Below are positions 18,266-26,706 of a stretch of 64,000 nucleotides of DNA, one piece after another (the first letter of the stretch is position 1; the number at the start of each line of letters is the position of its first letter). Origin of the DNA: an uncultured Oscillospiraceae bacterium (GTDB taxonomy: Bacteria > Bacillota > Clostridia > Oscillospirales > Ruminococcaceae); assembly GCA_910583935.1 (NCBI GenBank), contig CAJTZM010000011.1, positions 1 through 64,000 of the forward strand, read 5' to 3'. Position numbers and translations under genes: made by a program. The notes beneath the pieces were generated by a model. It made no database searches. It was not told where the DNA came from and worked only from the letters and a program-made list of their open reading frames with translations.

Positions 18266-20173
18266 TTGATTCAAATTACACTGCGGGACGGCGCCACAAG
18301 GGAATTTGAAGCGCCGGTCTCCCCCATGCAGATTGCCAAATCTATTGGCGAAGGGCTGTACAAAACTGTCTGCGTCGCAAAAATCGACGGTGTCGTCCGC
18401 GACCTTCGCACCCCTATTGAAAAAAACGCGCAGGTGGAATTTTTAAGCTTTGACGACGATGAGGGCAAGCGCGCCTTCTGGCACACCGCCTCTCACGTGA
18501 TGGCCCAGGCGGTGCTGCGTCTGTTTCCGGATGTAAAATGCGCCATTGGTCCGGCGATTAAGGACGGCTTTTACTATGATTTTGATACGGAAAAGCCTTT
18601 TACGCCCGAGGATCTGGAAAAAATCGAGGCGGAAATGAAAAAAATTGTCAAGGAAGGCATTGCGCTGGAGCGATTTGAGCTGCCGGCGGATCAGGCGCTG
18701 GAATTGATGAAGGACGATCCGTATAAGGTTGAGCTGATCCAGGAGCATTCCGGCAAGGGAGAAGCCATCAGCTTTTTTAAGCAGGGCGATTTTACCGATC
18801 TGTGCGCCGGCCCCCATCTGCCGGACACCTCCCGCATCAAGGCGTTTAAGCTGACCTCGACCACCGGCGCCTACTGGCGGGGCGATTCCAGCAAGCAGAT
18901 GCTCTGCCGCGTATACGGCACTGCATTCCCCAAAGCCTCTATGCTGGAAGCCCACCTTGCCGCCATTGAAGAGGCCAAGCGCCGCGATCACCGTAAGCTG
19001 GGCAAGGAGCTGGGTCTGTTTACCATTCTGGACGAGGGGCCCGGATTCCCCTTCTTCCTGCCCAAAGGCATGATTTTAAAAAATACTTTGATCGATTACT
19101 GGCGGGAAATCCATACTAAGGCGGGTTATCAGGAGATTTCGACACCGATTATGCTCAACCAGGATCTCTGGCACCGCAGCGGTCACTGGGAGCATTACAA
19201 AGACAATATGTACACAACGGTGATCGACGACACCGATTTTGCCCTCAAGCCTATGAACTGCCCTGGTGGAATGCTGGTTTACAAAACCGAGCCTCATTCT
19301 TACCGCAGCCTGCCTTTGCGGGTCGGCGAGCTGGGACTGGTGCACCGGCATGAATTATCCGGTGCGCTGCACGGCCTGATGCGGGTGCGCTGCTTCACCC
19401 AGGACGACGCCCACATCTTTATGACCAAGGAGCAGATTAAAGATGAAATTGTCGGCGTCGCCAGGCTCATCGACAGCGTTTACACCATGTTCGGTTTCAA
19501 GTATCATGTGGAGCTGTCCACCATGCCGGAGGATCACATCGGCAGCGACGAGGATTGGGAGACCGCGACCAACGCGCTGGTTGCCGCTTTGCAGGAGCTG
19601 GGCAAGGAATATGTGGTCAACGAAGGGGACGGCGCGTTCTATGGCCCGAAAATTGACTTCCACCTGGAGGACTGCCTGGGACGCACCTGGCAGTGCGGCA
19701 CCATTCAGCTGGATATGCAGATGCCGGAACGGTTTGAGCTGGAATACACCGGCGCGGATGGAGAAAAGCACCGCCCAGTTATGATTCATCGAGTGGTATT
19801 CGGCAGTATCGAGCGGTTTATCGGTATTCTGACCGAGCATTTTGCCGGTGCGTTCCCCGTTTGGCTCAGCCCTGTGCAGGTTTCGGTCCTGCCGATTACC
19901 GACCGGCAGCACGAGGCGGCATCCCAAATCAAAGAGAAGCTGTCTCAGGCGGGCATCCGGGCCGAACTGGATGGGCGCAGCGAAAAAATCGGCTATAAAA
20001 TCCGCGAGGCGCAGCTGCAAAAAATTCCGTATATGCTGGTCATCGGCGACAAGGAGCTGGAAAACGGCACCGTTTCGGTCCGCAGCCGCAAAGGCGTGGA
20101 TTTGGGCGCCATGCCGTTGGAGGATTTGATCGCCAAGGTTAAAGGCGAAATCGCCTCCCGCGCCAACGACTAA
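18266..20173 (+). CDS. thrS: Threonyl-tRNA synthetase
   Basis: Charges tRNA-Thr and edits mis-acylated Ser-tRNA. The 635-residue protein has an N-terminal TGS domain, the editing domain with HTASHVMAQAVLRL and DLCAGPHLPDT, the class II core (MNCPGGMLVYK, RVRCFTQDDAHIF) and a C-terminal anticodon-binding domain. It starts at TTG 18266: AAGGAA is correctly spaced and an in-frame TGA at 18257-18259 rules out anything upstream. Controlled by the T-box leader before it and ended by a hairpin at 20209-20247. Confidence 0.95.
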   Translation: MIQITLRDGATREFEAPVSPMQIAKSIGEGLYKTVCVAKIDGVVRDLRTPIEKNAQVEFLSFDDDEGKRAFWHTASHVMAQAVLRLFPDVKCAIGPAIKDGFYYDFDTEKPFTPEDLEKIEAEMKKIVKEGIALERFELPADQALELMKDDPYKVELIQEHSGKGEAISFFKQGDFTDLCAGPHLPDTSRIKAFKLTSTTGAYWRGDSSKQMLCRVYGTAFPKASMLEAHLAAIEEAKRRDHRKLGKELGLFTILDEGPGFPFFLPKGMILKNTLIDYWREIHTKAGYQEISTPIMLNQDLWHRSGHWEHYKDNMYTTVIDDTDFALKPMNCPGGMLVYKTEPHSYRSLPLRVGELGLVHRHELSGALHGLMRVRCFTQDDAHIFMTKEQIKDEIVGVARLIDSVYTMFGFKYHVELSTMPEDHIGSDEDWETATNALVAALQELGKEYVVNEGDGAFYGPKIDFHLEDCLGRTWQCGTIQLDMQMPERFELEYTGADGEKHRPVMIHRVVFGSIERFIGILTEHFAGAFPVWLSPVQVSVLPITDRQHEAASQIKEKLSQAGIRAELDGRSEKIGYKIREAQLQKIPYMLVIGDKELENGTVSVRSRKGVDLGAMPLEDLIAKVKGEIASRAND

Positions 20174-20208
20174 AAGTTTTTGGGGAAAGAAAAACCAAAC
20201 AAAGAGTA

Positions 20209-20247
20209 AAAAGGCAGGATGGACCGCTTGAGTCTATCCTGCCTTTT
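20209..20247 (+). terminator. Terminator of thrS
   Basis: AAAAGGCAGGATGGA-type arm (20209-20223) pairs with 20233-20247, ending TTTTG. It lies 36 nt after the thrS stop. Confidence 0.85.
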
Positions 20248-20318
20248 GTCAATCCGTGTAATCTTTTAGACGCTTTTAAGAAACGTTTCTATGAAGGAGA
20301 ATCACAAACGGGAGACTG

Positions 20319-20528
20319 TCAAATTTCCTTCTCAAAGATGATCTGATATCCCGTTGCGCTATAAACCCCCATTTTTTCATGAAATGGCGTTACCACCTGC
20401 TTTAGGCGCCAACCATTTTCGGCTTCAGAAGCAATGACTGTTTTACATTCTTCAAAGGTTTCGCCTGGTTTCGCTTTTAACCCATTCTTTGCAGAAACTT
20501 CCACAAATTTGTACTCATATCTTTTCAT
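20319..20528 (-). CDS. DUF4177 family protein
   Basis: A 69-residue cytoplasmic protein starting MKRYEYKFVEV and carrying the DUF4177 pattern NGWRLKQVVTP and a C-terminal YQIIFEKEI. Function unknown; members are widespread small proteins of mixed alpha-beta fold. ATG 20528 has a GGGGTGGAAGGC stretch upstream. It is a single minus-strand gene between thrS and the fRMsr operon. Confidence 0.8.
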   Translation of the reverse strand: MKRYEYKFVEVSAKNGLKAKPGETFEECKTVIASEAENGWRLKQVVTPFHEKMGVYSATGYQIIFEKEI

Positions 20529-20669
20529 AGCCTTCCACCCCCTGTTTCCGGTTTGCTGATCTGTTTATCATAAAACATTCCTTCCAAAAGAAGGTTGTTT
20601 CCCTGCCGCCATTCGTTTACTTAAAATACGCTTTATCGAAAGGACCTTTTTTCACAAATTCCAATCCGG

Positions 20670-21152
20670 CTAAAGCGCCCGCTCCAGCACCCGGACAAAC
20701 TGCTCCAGTCCCGCCAGATCCTCCTCGTCGAACCGGGCCGGGAGAGGGCTGTCAATATCCAGCACTCCAGCGATGGCGCCGTTTTTATAAAACGGCAGCA
20801 CAATCTCCGAACGGGAGGCGCTGTCGCAGGCAATATGCCCTGCAAACTGGTGGACGTCTTCCACCAGCAGAGGCTGGTTCTGTGCCACAGCAGAGCCGCA
20901 AACCCCTTTGCCCACCTGAATTTCTATGCAGGCCGGGCGGCCCTGAAAGGGCCCCAGCACAAGCTTTTCCCCCTGAAGCAGATAAAACCCCGCCCAATTC
21001 ACATCCTCCAGCGCCTCTTTTAACAAAGCGCTGGCATTGGCCAGATTGGCGATGGGATGCGGGATCCCTTCCACAAGCGCGGACAGCTGGGAAATCAGCA
21101 GCGGATACAGCTGGTCCTTTTTCTTGGGAAAGCCGGCGGTTTCACTCCACAT
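20670..21152 (-). CDS. msrC: Free methionine-(R)-sulfoxide reductase (GAF domain)
   Basis: Reduces free Met-R-sulfoxide, repairing oxidative damage. The 160-residue GAF protein has NWAGFYLL, GPFQGRPACIEI, GKGVCGSA and GHIACDSASRSEIVLP, with Cys75, Cys85 and Cys109 in the positions of the catalytic and resolving cysteines of the fRMsr family. ATG 21152 follows AAGGAGTG. It is the last gene of a likely rex-GNAT-msrC unit, 11 nt after the acetyltransferase, a link between redox sensing and oxidant repair that is inferred from position only. Confidence 0.9.
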   Translation of the reverse strand: MWSETAGFPKKKDQLYPLLISQLSALVEGIPHPIANLANASALLKEALEDVNWAGFYLLQGEKLVLGPFQGRPACIEIQVGKGVCGSAVAQNQPLLVEDVHQFAGHIACDSASRSEIVLPFYKNGAIAGVLDIDSPLPARFDEEDLAGLEQFVRVLERAL

Positions 21153-21163
21153 AAAAACACTCC

Positions 21164-21616
21164 TTATCTAAAATCAGCCTTTATGCCTGGGGGGGGCAAC
21201 GTCAACAAAAAACGGTAATGGCTTTGCTCCATCCCCAATGCCCGATAAAAGCCATGGGCATCCGTCCGTTTTTGGCTGCAGGCGGCCTCTATAAGCTCAC
21301 ACCCGCTCTCGTTCGCCCAAGCCAGAGCCTGAGAAAACAAGGAGCGGCCAATTCCACGGCCTTGATGACCCTTTAAAACGGCAAATTCCAAAATTTCTGC
21401 CGCCGGATTTTCATGGTGCAGCTGCCGCTCCAACCGCAGGTTCAGCATCCCGGCGATCCATCCGTTTTCTTCCCATACCCAGCACCGATAGCACGGATTT
21501 TTCAACTGAAGCCGATAGGTTTCATAAAAGCCGGCCCGGTCTAGCTGCTTTTCTTCCAGCTCACAAATAAGCTGGTACAAAGCGTCAGCATCTTTCTTCT
21601 CACTGACCCGATACAA
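21164..21616 (-). CDS. GNAT family N-acetyltransferase
   Basis: A 150-residue acetyl-CoA-dependent transferase with the GNAT acetyl-CoA site GHQGRGIGRSLFSQAL and motif A strand EILEFAVLKG. The substrate cannot be told. It appears to start with TTG at 21616 behind GGGGGAAGG; the beginning MYRVSEKKDADALYQL is typical for the family. It lies between rex and msrC. Confidence 0.82.
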   Translation of the reverse strand: MYRVSEKKDADALYQLICELEEKQLDRAGFYETYRLQLKNPCYRCWVWEENGWIAGMLNLRLERQLHHENPAAEILEFAVLKGHQGRGIGRSLFSQALAWANESGCELIEAACSQKRTDAHGFYRALGMEQSHYRFLLTLPPPGIKADFR

Positions 21617-21665
21617 GTACCTTCCCCCTTGTACAAAAAGTCCGGATGAAGACCGGGCGCAGAGA

Positions 21666-22313
21666 CTATTCTTTTTCCCGGTTCTTCAGCGCCTGCATCT
21701 CATAGCACAGGGTCATCAAGCTGTCGCCCAAATGGACGTTTTCCACCGCCACATCCGGATAGTATACGCTGATATCGTAATGGCTGAAATTCCAGAACCC
21801 CTTTACCCCAAGTCTCGTCAATCGGCGGACCAGATCCTGCGAGGCCATTTTAGGAACACATAAAATGGCAACAGCGGGAGCCTCCCTTCGGCAAAATTCC
21901 TCCAGCTGATCTGTGTGCCGGATTGGAAGCCCCGCCAGCTCCTCCCCTGTAAAGCTTTCGTTCTGGTCAAAAATTCCAACAATCGAAAAGCCCTTTTCCA
22001 AAAAGTCCATATGGGACAAAATGGCGCGCCCCAGGTTGCCGGCACCGATTAAAATCGTCTTTTTTTGCAGACTCAGCCCCAAAATCTTCCCGATTTCTTC
22101 CCGCAGAGCCGTCACATTATAGCCGTATCCCTGCTGCCCAAAACCGCCGAAGCAGTTTAAATCCTGCCGGATCTGGGACGCTGTCAGCCCCATTTTTGCC
22201 GAAAGTTCGCCGGATGAGATTCTCTGAACGCCATTTTCCGCAAGCATCCCCAAAAAGCGATAATAACGCGGCATCCGCCGGACGACCGACGCAGAAACCC
22301 GCTTTTCGTCCAT
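21666..22313 (-). CDS. rex: Redox-sensing transcriptional repressor Rex
   Basis: Senses the NADH/NAD+ ratio and represses fermentation and respiration genes when NADH is low. The 215-residue protein has an N-terminal winged helix (ELSAKMGLTASQIRQDL) and a Rossmann domain with GAGNLGRA at 90-97 and a domain-swapped C-terminal helix (LMTLCYEM). ATG 22313 is behind AGGAGG. Plausible targets in this window are the NADH-linked nfnAB genes, but I found no clear Rex site (TTGTGAA-type inverted repeat) upstream of any gene here. Confidence 0.94.
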   Translation of the reverse strand: MDEKRVSASVVRRMPRYYRFLGMLAENGVQRISSGELSAKMGLTASQIRQDLNCFGGFGQQGYGYNVTALREEIGKILGLSLQKKTILIGAGNLGRAILSHMDFLEKGFSIVGIFDQNESFTGEELAGLPIRHTDQLEEFCRREAPAVAILCVPKMASQDLVRRLTRLGVKGFWNFSHYDISVYYPDVAVENVHLGDSLMTLCYEMQALKNREKE

Positions 22314-22402
22314 ACCCGTTTCCTCCTAGACAGTTATATTCCATTCTTTTTATTGTAGCATCATTGATAATCTCTTGTCAATAAAACGAGCCGGAACAGC
22401 CA

Positions 22403-22606
22403 TCAGTCCCGGCGCTGGATTTTTCTCTTGTTGCCGTTTTGGTCCACAATATAGGTGTTGTTTAACGTGCCGGTCAAATCCTGTCGGATCGCCGCCAAAT
22501 ACTCCTGCCGCAGCGTCGCCTGCTCCTTCGTTTCTTCTTGGGTTAAGCCAACCGACCTCTGCTTGCGGGACAGCTGCCCAATCCTTTCCAATTTGCTCTT
22601 TTCCAT
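22403..22606 (-). CDS. DUF896 family protein (YnzC-like)
   Basis: A 67-residue all-helical protein: IGQLSRKQRSVGLTQEE and a C-terminal NTYIVDQNGNKRKI match the DUF896/YnzC family, found across Firmicutes with no fixed function. ATG 22606 follows GAAAGGAGA. It is the third gene of a unit with the PHP phosphatase (13 nt gap) and a GNAT gene. Confidence 0.85.
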   Translation of the reverse strand: MEKSKLERIGQLSRKQRSVGLTQEETKEQATLRQEYLAAIRQDLTGTLNNTYIVDQNGNKRKIQRRD

Positions 22607-22619
22607 CCGTTCTCCTTTC

Positions 22620-23417
22620 CTACCGGCCGGAGTGAAGATAGGGAATCCGGTCGACCAAATGGGCGCCATAGCCTTCTAACAGACGGATCCCCTCTTCACG
22701 CAGGCTGTCGTCCTCCAGTGCGCCGGGCGAATGGGCGTCCACGCCGATGATCACGTCGCAGCCTTGTGCCGCAGCAATCTGCCAAAACTGATGATGAGGA
22801 TAATGCTCCTCCCCGGTACGCCGGTTATCCAGTGCGCCGCACAGATTATACTCCAGCGCAAAGCCCCGCTCCTTAGCAGCGCGGCACAAACGGACGCTTG
22901 CCCTTTCGCAGCAGCGGTCAAACGCAGGATACCCCCGCATAAACAGATCCGGATGCGCCAGATACGCATATAATTCGGTGGACATTCCTTCCAACGCGCT
23001 GTCCACATACCGGTTGAGCATTGTTTCATCCACTACAGCCCGGCCAAAATAAACGCCTTTTTCCTCGCTGTATTCAAAATGATTGCCCAAGATCAGATAG
23101 TCCAGCTTTTCCTTCTGGGCCATCTGGCGCAGCCAGTCCATATAAGGGGGAAAATATTCGCATTCCAACCCAACGCGGACCTCGATCTGGCCTTTATATT
23201 GCTCCCGTAAAGCCCGGATGCTCTTTAAATAGTCCTGTAAGCCTCCCTGCGGGTCCATCCGCATATGGGAGCGGTAATGGCCGGAAAACGGCCAGGGGCA
23301 ATGATCTGCAAAGCCCAAAATCTGATAATGCCCGGCAATGGCGCTTAAAACATATTCCTCGTCCCGACCGGACGCATGGTTGCAGCGAAATGTATGGGTA
23401 TGAAAATTCGTTTTCAT
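22620..23417 (-). CDS. PHP-domain phosphatase (histidinol-phosphatase-like)
   Basis: PHP-fold metal-dependent phosphoesterase of 265 residues, similar to the HisK/HisJ histidinol phosphatases. Metal sites are FHTHTFRCNHASG near the N-terminus, GFADHCPWPF, LECEYFP, LGNHFEY, LAHPDLFMRG and the C-terminal IGVDAHSPGALED. ATG 23417 follows AAGGAGAA; the frame is open up to 23552 without a site. No other histidine-biosynthesis gene is in the window, so the substrate is uncertain. Confidence 0.82.
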   Translation of the reverse strand: MKTNFHTHTFRCNHASGRDEEYVLSAIAGHYQILGFADHCPWPFSGHYRSHMRMDPQGGLQDYLKSIRALREQYKGQIEVRVGLECEYFPPYMDWLRQMAQKEKLDYLILGNHFEYSEEKGVYFGRAVVDETMLNRYVDSALEGMSTELYAYLAHPDLFMRGYPAFDRCCERASVRLCRAAKERGFALEYNLCGALDNRRTGEEHYPHHQFWQIAAAQGCDVIIGVDAHSPGALEDDSLREEGIRLLEGYGAHLVDRIPYLHSGR

Positions 23418-23436
23418 AAAATTCTCCTTTTTCAGT

Positions 23437-23886
23437 TCATCCGCCGATTTTCTGGCGCAGGACCACCATATCCACACACTGCTCGTCACCCTCCCAAATC
23501 GGATCCGGATAAAAATCCGTAAAAAAACGCGGGATTTTGTGATCGTAGGCAAAGCCGCATTTCTCGTAAAAGGTCAGGTTTCCGGTGGAGGTATCTGCAG
23601 TACCCACCAGTAAAACCGCTCCCTGGGGCAGGCGCTTTTTCACTTCGCCGACCAGCGCCTTGCCAATCCCTTTGCCCTGCCAGTCCGACTCCACCGCGAG
23701 ATTCTTTATTTCCCATGTATTTTCCTCCACCGGGCAGTAGGCCACAATCCCCAAAGCCCTTCCCCCGTCGTGAGCGGTAAGCACCGTGCTTTGGGGCAGG
23801 TACCGGTCGATCATCGGCTCGTAGGGATCCGCCGACAGCAATAAATCCAAATACTTTTTGGGATTCGAACAGACTGAAAACTCCAT
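23437..23886 (-). CDS. GNAT family N-acetyltransferase
   Basis: A 149-residue transferase with the acetyl-CoA loop WQGKGIGKALVGEV and preceding strand IKNLAVESD, plus ENLTF-like C-terminal NLTFYEKCGF, as in YjaB/ElaA-type enzymes. Substrate unknown. Start ATG 23886 follows AGAGGGAAAC. First gene of the unit with the PHP phosphatase (19 nt gap). Confidence 0.82.
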   Translation of the reverse strand: MEFSVCSNPKKYLDLLLSADPYEPMIDRYLPQSTVLTAHDGGRALGIVAYCPVEENTWEIKNLAVESDWQGKGIGKALVGEVKKRLPQGAVLLVGTADTSTGNLTFYEKCGFAYDHKIPRFFTDFYPDPIWEGDEQCVDMVVLRQKIGG

Positions 23887-24002
23887 ATGTTTCCCTCTTC
23901 TATCCAACAGTTATAAAAATAATTGTAGCACAAAAAGCCTCGAAAAAAAAGATGGAAGAAAAAGCATTTTTACGAATTCACTTTAAAGCAGAAAAATTTT
24001 TC

Positions 24003-24031
24003 TTTACTTTTGCGCTTTCCTGTGCTATACT
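24003..24031 (+). promoter_or_regulatory. Promoter of aroF leader
   Basis: TTTACT (24003-24008), 17 nt, TATACT (24026-24031), with TGC just before the -10 (extended -10). It places the RNA start near 24038, only about 23 nt before the leader peptide ATG. Confidence 0.8.
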
Positions 24032-24060
24032 TTGAACAAATCCAGAAAGGAAAAATAGTT

Positions 24061-24162
24061 ATGGCTCGTTTTCTTGTGACAGCGGCATATTATTATTACG
24101 GCTTTGCGTATTCGTACGACAAGGTCTTATTTGCTGTTGCTGCCAAACGAAACCCGCTGTAG
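24061..24162 (+). CDS. Tyr/Phe-rich leader peptide of aroF-tyrA
   Basis: A 33-residue reading frame from ATG 24061 to TAG 24160-24162, preceded by GAAAGGA. It contains six Tyr, four of them consecutive (24088-24099) and two more at 24109 and 24115, plus three Phe. The run YYYYGFAYSYD is far from chance composition. A terminator hairpin follows at 24188-24216, then aroF and tyrA. This is the design of ribosome-mediated attenuation: stalling at Tyr codons during tyrosine shortage would allow read-through. The peptide itself likely has no function. I have not checked whether it is in any database. Confidence 0.85.
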   Translation: MARFLVTAAYYYYGFAYSYDKVLFAVAAKRNPL

Positions 24163-24187
24163 CGCTTTTTGGAAAAACGCAAAACAC

Positions 24188-24225
24188 GGTCCCGCGGCAA
24201 AAGCAGCTGCGGGACCTTTTGTTTG
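24188..24225 (+). terminator. Attenuator terminator before aroF
   Basis: GGTCCCGC (24188-24195) pairs with GCGGGACC (24209-24216), extended by three pairs inward to a 7-nt loop, and is followed by TTTTGTTTG. A competing helix can form between 24153-24163 (CCCGCTGTAGC, which includes the leader stop codon) and 24203-24213: 9 of 11 positions pair, counting one G-T. A ribosome at the stop codon would block that helix and allow termination; a ribosome held at the Tyr run would not. Confidence 0.8.
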
Positions 24226-24253
24226 CAGAAAATCAGAAATGAGGAGAAGCATT

Positions 24254-25258
24254 ATGGTAATCGTACTCAAACAAAACCCCGATGGAAAAAAACTAGAGGA
24301 GCTGATGAAGCGTCTGCGCGGCATGGGCCTTGATATCCACCAATCTCAGGGCCAACACTCTATGCTTCTTGGACTGGTAGGCGACACCTCCGCTGTAGAC
24401 ATCGACATGCTCAGTGCGATGGATATTATCGAAACCGTGAAAAGGATTCAGGAGCCCTACAAAAACGCCAACCGAAAATTCCATCCGGAGGACACGGTCA
24501 TGGAGGTAGGCGGCGCAAAAATCGGCGGCGGAAACTTCGCGGTAATCGCCGGGCCCTGCTCGGTAGAATCCCGCGAACAGCTTTGCTCGGTGGCGGCGGA
24601 CGTCAAAAAATCCGGCGCGGCGATGCTACGGGGCGGCGCGTTTAAGCCTCGCACCTCCCCATACGCCTTCCAGGGCCTTCGGGGCGACGGCATCAAGCTT
24701 TTGCTGGAGGCTAAAAAAGAAACCGGCCTGCCGATTGTCACTGAAATCATGGACCTGTCCCAGCTGTACCTTTTTGATGAGGTGGATGTCATCCAGGTGG
24801 GTGCGCGGAACATGCAGAATTTTGAAATGCTCAAAGAATTAGGGCGCCTGCACAAGCCGATTTTATTGAAGCGCGGCCTTTCCAGCACCCTGCAGGAGCT
24901 TTTGATGAGCGCCGAGTACATTATGGCCGGCGGCAACCAGCAGGTAATTCTCTGTGAGCGGGGAATCCGCACTTTTGAAACCGCCACCCGCAACACCCTG
25001 GATCTTTCCGCCATTCCGGCGCTGCGGGCCATGACCCACCTGCCGATTGTCATCGACCCCAGCCACGCCACCGGGTACGCTTCGATGGTCAAGCCCATGG
25101 CAGTGGCTGCTGCGGCAGCCGGCGCGGACGGGCTGATGATCGAGGTGCACAACGACCCCGCCAACGCCCTGTGCGACGGGCAGCAATCGTTAACCCCCGC
25201 CCAGTTTGACGACACCATGCAGGCGGTACAGGCGGTGCTTCCCTTCGCCTGCCGGTAG
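24254..25258 (+). CDS. aroF: 3-deoxy-7-phosphoheptulonate synthase, type I-beta
   Basis: DAHP synthase condenses phosphoenolpyruvate and erythrose 4-phosphate, the first step of aromatic amino acid synthesis. The 334-residue protein has an N-terminal ferredoxin-like regulatory domain (residues 1 to about 70), as in the Thermotoga enzyme where it mediates Tyr feedback, followed by the TIM-barrel with AGPCSVES (Cys102), GGAFKPRTSPYAFQG and DPSHATG. ATG 24254 follows GAGGAG. The larger open frame starting at 24104 is in a non-coding register that overlaps the leader. tyrA begins 20 nt downstream, so both are co-transcribed behind the attenuator. Confidence 0.94.
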   Translation: MVIVLKQNPDGKKLEELMKRLRGMGLDIHQSQGQHSMLLGLVGDTSAVDIDMLSAMDIIETVKRIQEPYKNANRKFHPEDTVMEVGGAKIGGGNFAVIAGPCSVESREQLCSVAADVKKSGAAMLRGGAFKPRTSPYAFQGLRGDGIKLLLEAKKETGLPIVTEIMDLSQLYLFDEVDVIQVGARNMQNFEMLKELGRLHKPILLKRGLSSTLQELLMSAEYIMAGGNQQVILCERGIRTFETATRNTLDLSAIPALRAMTHLPIVIDPSHATGYASMVKPMAVAAAAAGADGLMIEVHNDPANALCDGQQSLTPAQFDDTMQAVQAVLPFACR

Positions 25259-25278
25259 CCGGAAAGGAGGAAAGGTCC

Positions 25279-26109
25279 ATGCAAATCGGAATTGCCGGTC
25301 TGGGGCTGATCGGCGGCTCGCTGGCCAAGGCGGTCAAGGAACGGACGGGCCATATGGTTCTGGGCTTTGACCAGGACGACGGTGTAATGCAGGACGCGCT
25401 GGCCTGCGGCGCTATCGACGGCGTGCTGGACTCTCCGGCGCTGAAGGATTGCCGGATCGTGCTGGTCGCGCTGTATCCGCAGGCGGCGGTGGACTATATT
25501 CTCGCCCACAAAGCCGATTTCGGCGCTTCCACGATCGTCGCCGACTGCTGCGGCGTAAAGGAGGTGGTCTGCCCCTCCTGCCAGGCCGCCGCCGCGGAAC
25601 AGGGCTTTACCTTTATCGGCGGACATCCCATGGCGGGAATGGAGCGTTCCGGCTTTTCCCATTCCAGAGCCGATCTTTTTTGCGGCGCGTCTATGGTGCT
25701 GACGCCGCCGGAAAAAACCGATCCGGCAGCGGTGGCGTTTTTATCCGCCTTTTGCCGGGAACTGGGCTTTGGCCGAATCCAGCTGTCCACTCCCCAGGAG
25801 CATGACCGGATGATCGCCCTGACCTCCCAGCTGGCTCACGTTTTGTCCAGCGCCTATGTAAAAAGCCCGGCGGCGCTGGATCACGCGGGCTTTTCAGCCG
25901 GCAGCTTTAAGGACATGACCCGGGTTGCCCGCCTTAACGAAAACATGTGGACCGAGCTTTTCTTTGACAACCGTCCGGCACTTCTGACCGAAATCGAGGG
26001 GCTGATTCAGCGGCTGGAGGAATACGCCGAGGCCCTTCGTCAAAACGACCGGGAGACCATGCGCCTTTTGTTAAGGGAAGGACGCCAGCGAAAGGAAATC
26101 GTGGGATAA
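25279..26109 (+). CDS. tyrA: Prephenate dehydrogenase
   Basis: Oxidative decarboxylation of prephenate to 4-hydroxyphenylpyruvate, the committed step to tyrosine. The 276-residue protein has an NAD(P) motif GLGLIGGS at 7-14 and catalytic GGHPMAGMERSG around His116. It ends at the helical dimerisation domain without an ACT domain, so direct feedback is not expected here and control may rest on the leader and on AroF. AAAGGAGGAAAGG precedes ATG 25279. Second gene of the aroF operon. Confidence 0.93.
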   Translation: MQIGIAGLGLIGGSLAKAVKERTGHMVLGFDQDDGVMQDALACGAIDGVLDSPALKDCRIVLVALYPQAAVDYILAHKADFGASTIVADCCGVKEVVCPSCQAAAAEQGFTFIGGHPMAGMERSGFSHSRADLFCGASMVLTPPEKTDPAAVAFLSAFCRELGFGRIQLSTPQEHDRMIALTSQLAHVLSSAYVKSPAALDHAGFSAGSFKDMTRVARLNENMWTELFFDNRPALLTEIEGLIQRLEEYAEALRQNDRETMRLLLREGRQRKEIVG

Positions 26110-26136
26110 ATCCAAACGACAAGGAGGCAAGCCGCT

Positions 26137-26607
26137 ATGGAAATCCATCTGGAGCGCGCCGGATTAAAGGATGCAAAAGCAATTTGGCGCATGCAGATCA
26201 AGGCCTTTCGAAAGCTGCTGGATCGGTATCAGGATTTTGCGACCAATCCCGGAAGCGAGCCGGTAGAAAAAATCCGAGCGCGCCTGGAGCAGGAAAGCAC
26301 CCACTACTATTTTATCTGTCTGGAAAATGGCGAAAAAGCCGGCGCTATCCGTGTGGTTGATCCCAAAACGCCCGGACAAAAAAAGCGGATTGCCCCTTTG
26401 TTTATCCTTCCGGATTATGAGAACCTGGGGTTTGCCCAGCAGGCCATCCGCCTTTGCGAAAAGCTGCATGGCGAAAAGGATTGGTTTTTATCCACCCTTT
26501 TGCAGGAAGAAAAAAACTGTTACCTGTACGAAAAAATGGGATACCGCGCTACCGGCGCTTTAGAAAAGGTCAACGACCGGTTAACCCTGGTTTTTTATGA
26601 AAAATAG
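26137..26607 (+). CDS. GNAT family N-acetyltransferase
   Basis: A 156-residue GNAT enzyme (VVDPKTPG, IAPLFILPDYENLGFAQQAI) with a strong AAGGAGG before ATG 26137. It begins 27 nt after tyrA on the same strand, so it is probably the third gene of the Tyr-attenuated operon, although no link to aromatic metabolism can be seen in the protein. Substrate unknown. Confidence 0.8.
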   Translation: MEIHLERAGLKDAKAIWRMQIKAFRKLLDRYQDFATNPGSEPVEKIRARLEQESTHYYFICLENGEKAGAIRVVDPKTPGQKKRIAPLFILPDYENLGFAQQAIRLCEKLHGEKDWFLSTLLQEEKNCYLYEKMGYRATGALEKVNDRLTLVFYEK

Positions 26608-26706
26608 CCCGTTTTTCCTCCCTTTCTGGCCGCCGGCGCCTTCTTGAAAGGAAAAGCCGTTCGTGATATAATCGATTCAACAAATCGAGAGTTTATGGAG
26701 GAAATG

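Noticed and set aside
24104..24253. An upstream extension of aroF
   Set aside because: The frame overlaps the Tyr leader in another register, crosses the terminator, and has no ribosome binding site. The GAGGAG before ATG 24254 and the family start agree.
24457..25662. A 401-codon minus-strand frame opposite aroF and tyrA
   Set aside because: It lies antisense to two well-supported genes and has no family pattern, start site or promoter. GC-rich codon structure makes such shadows common.
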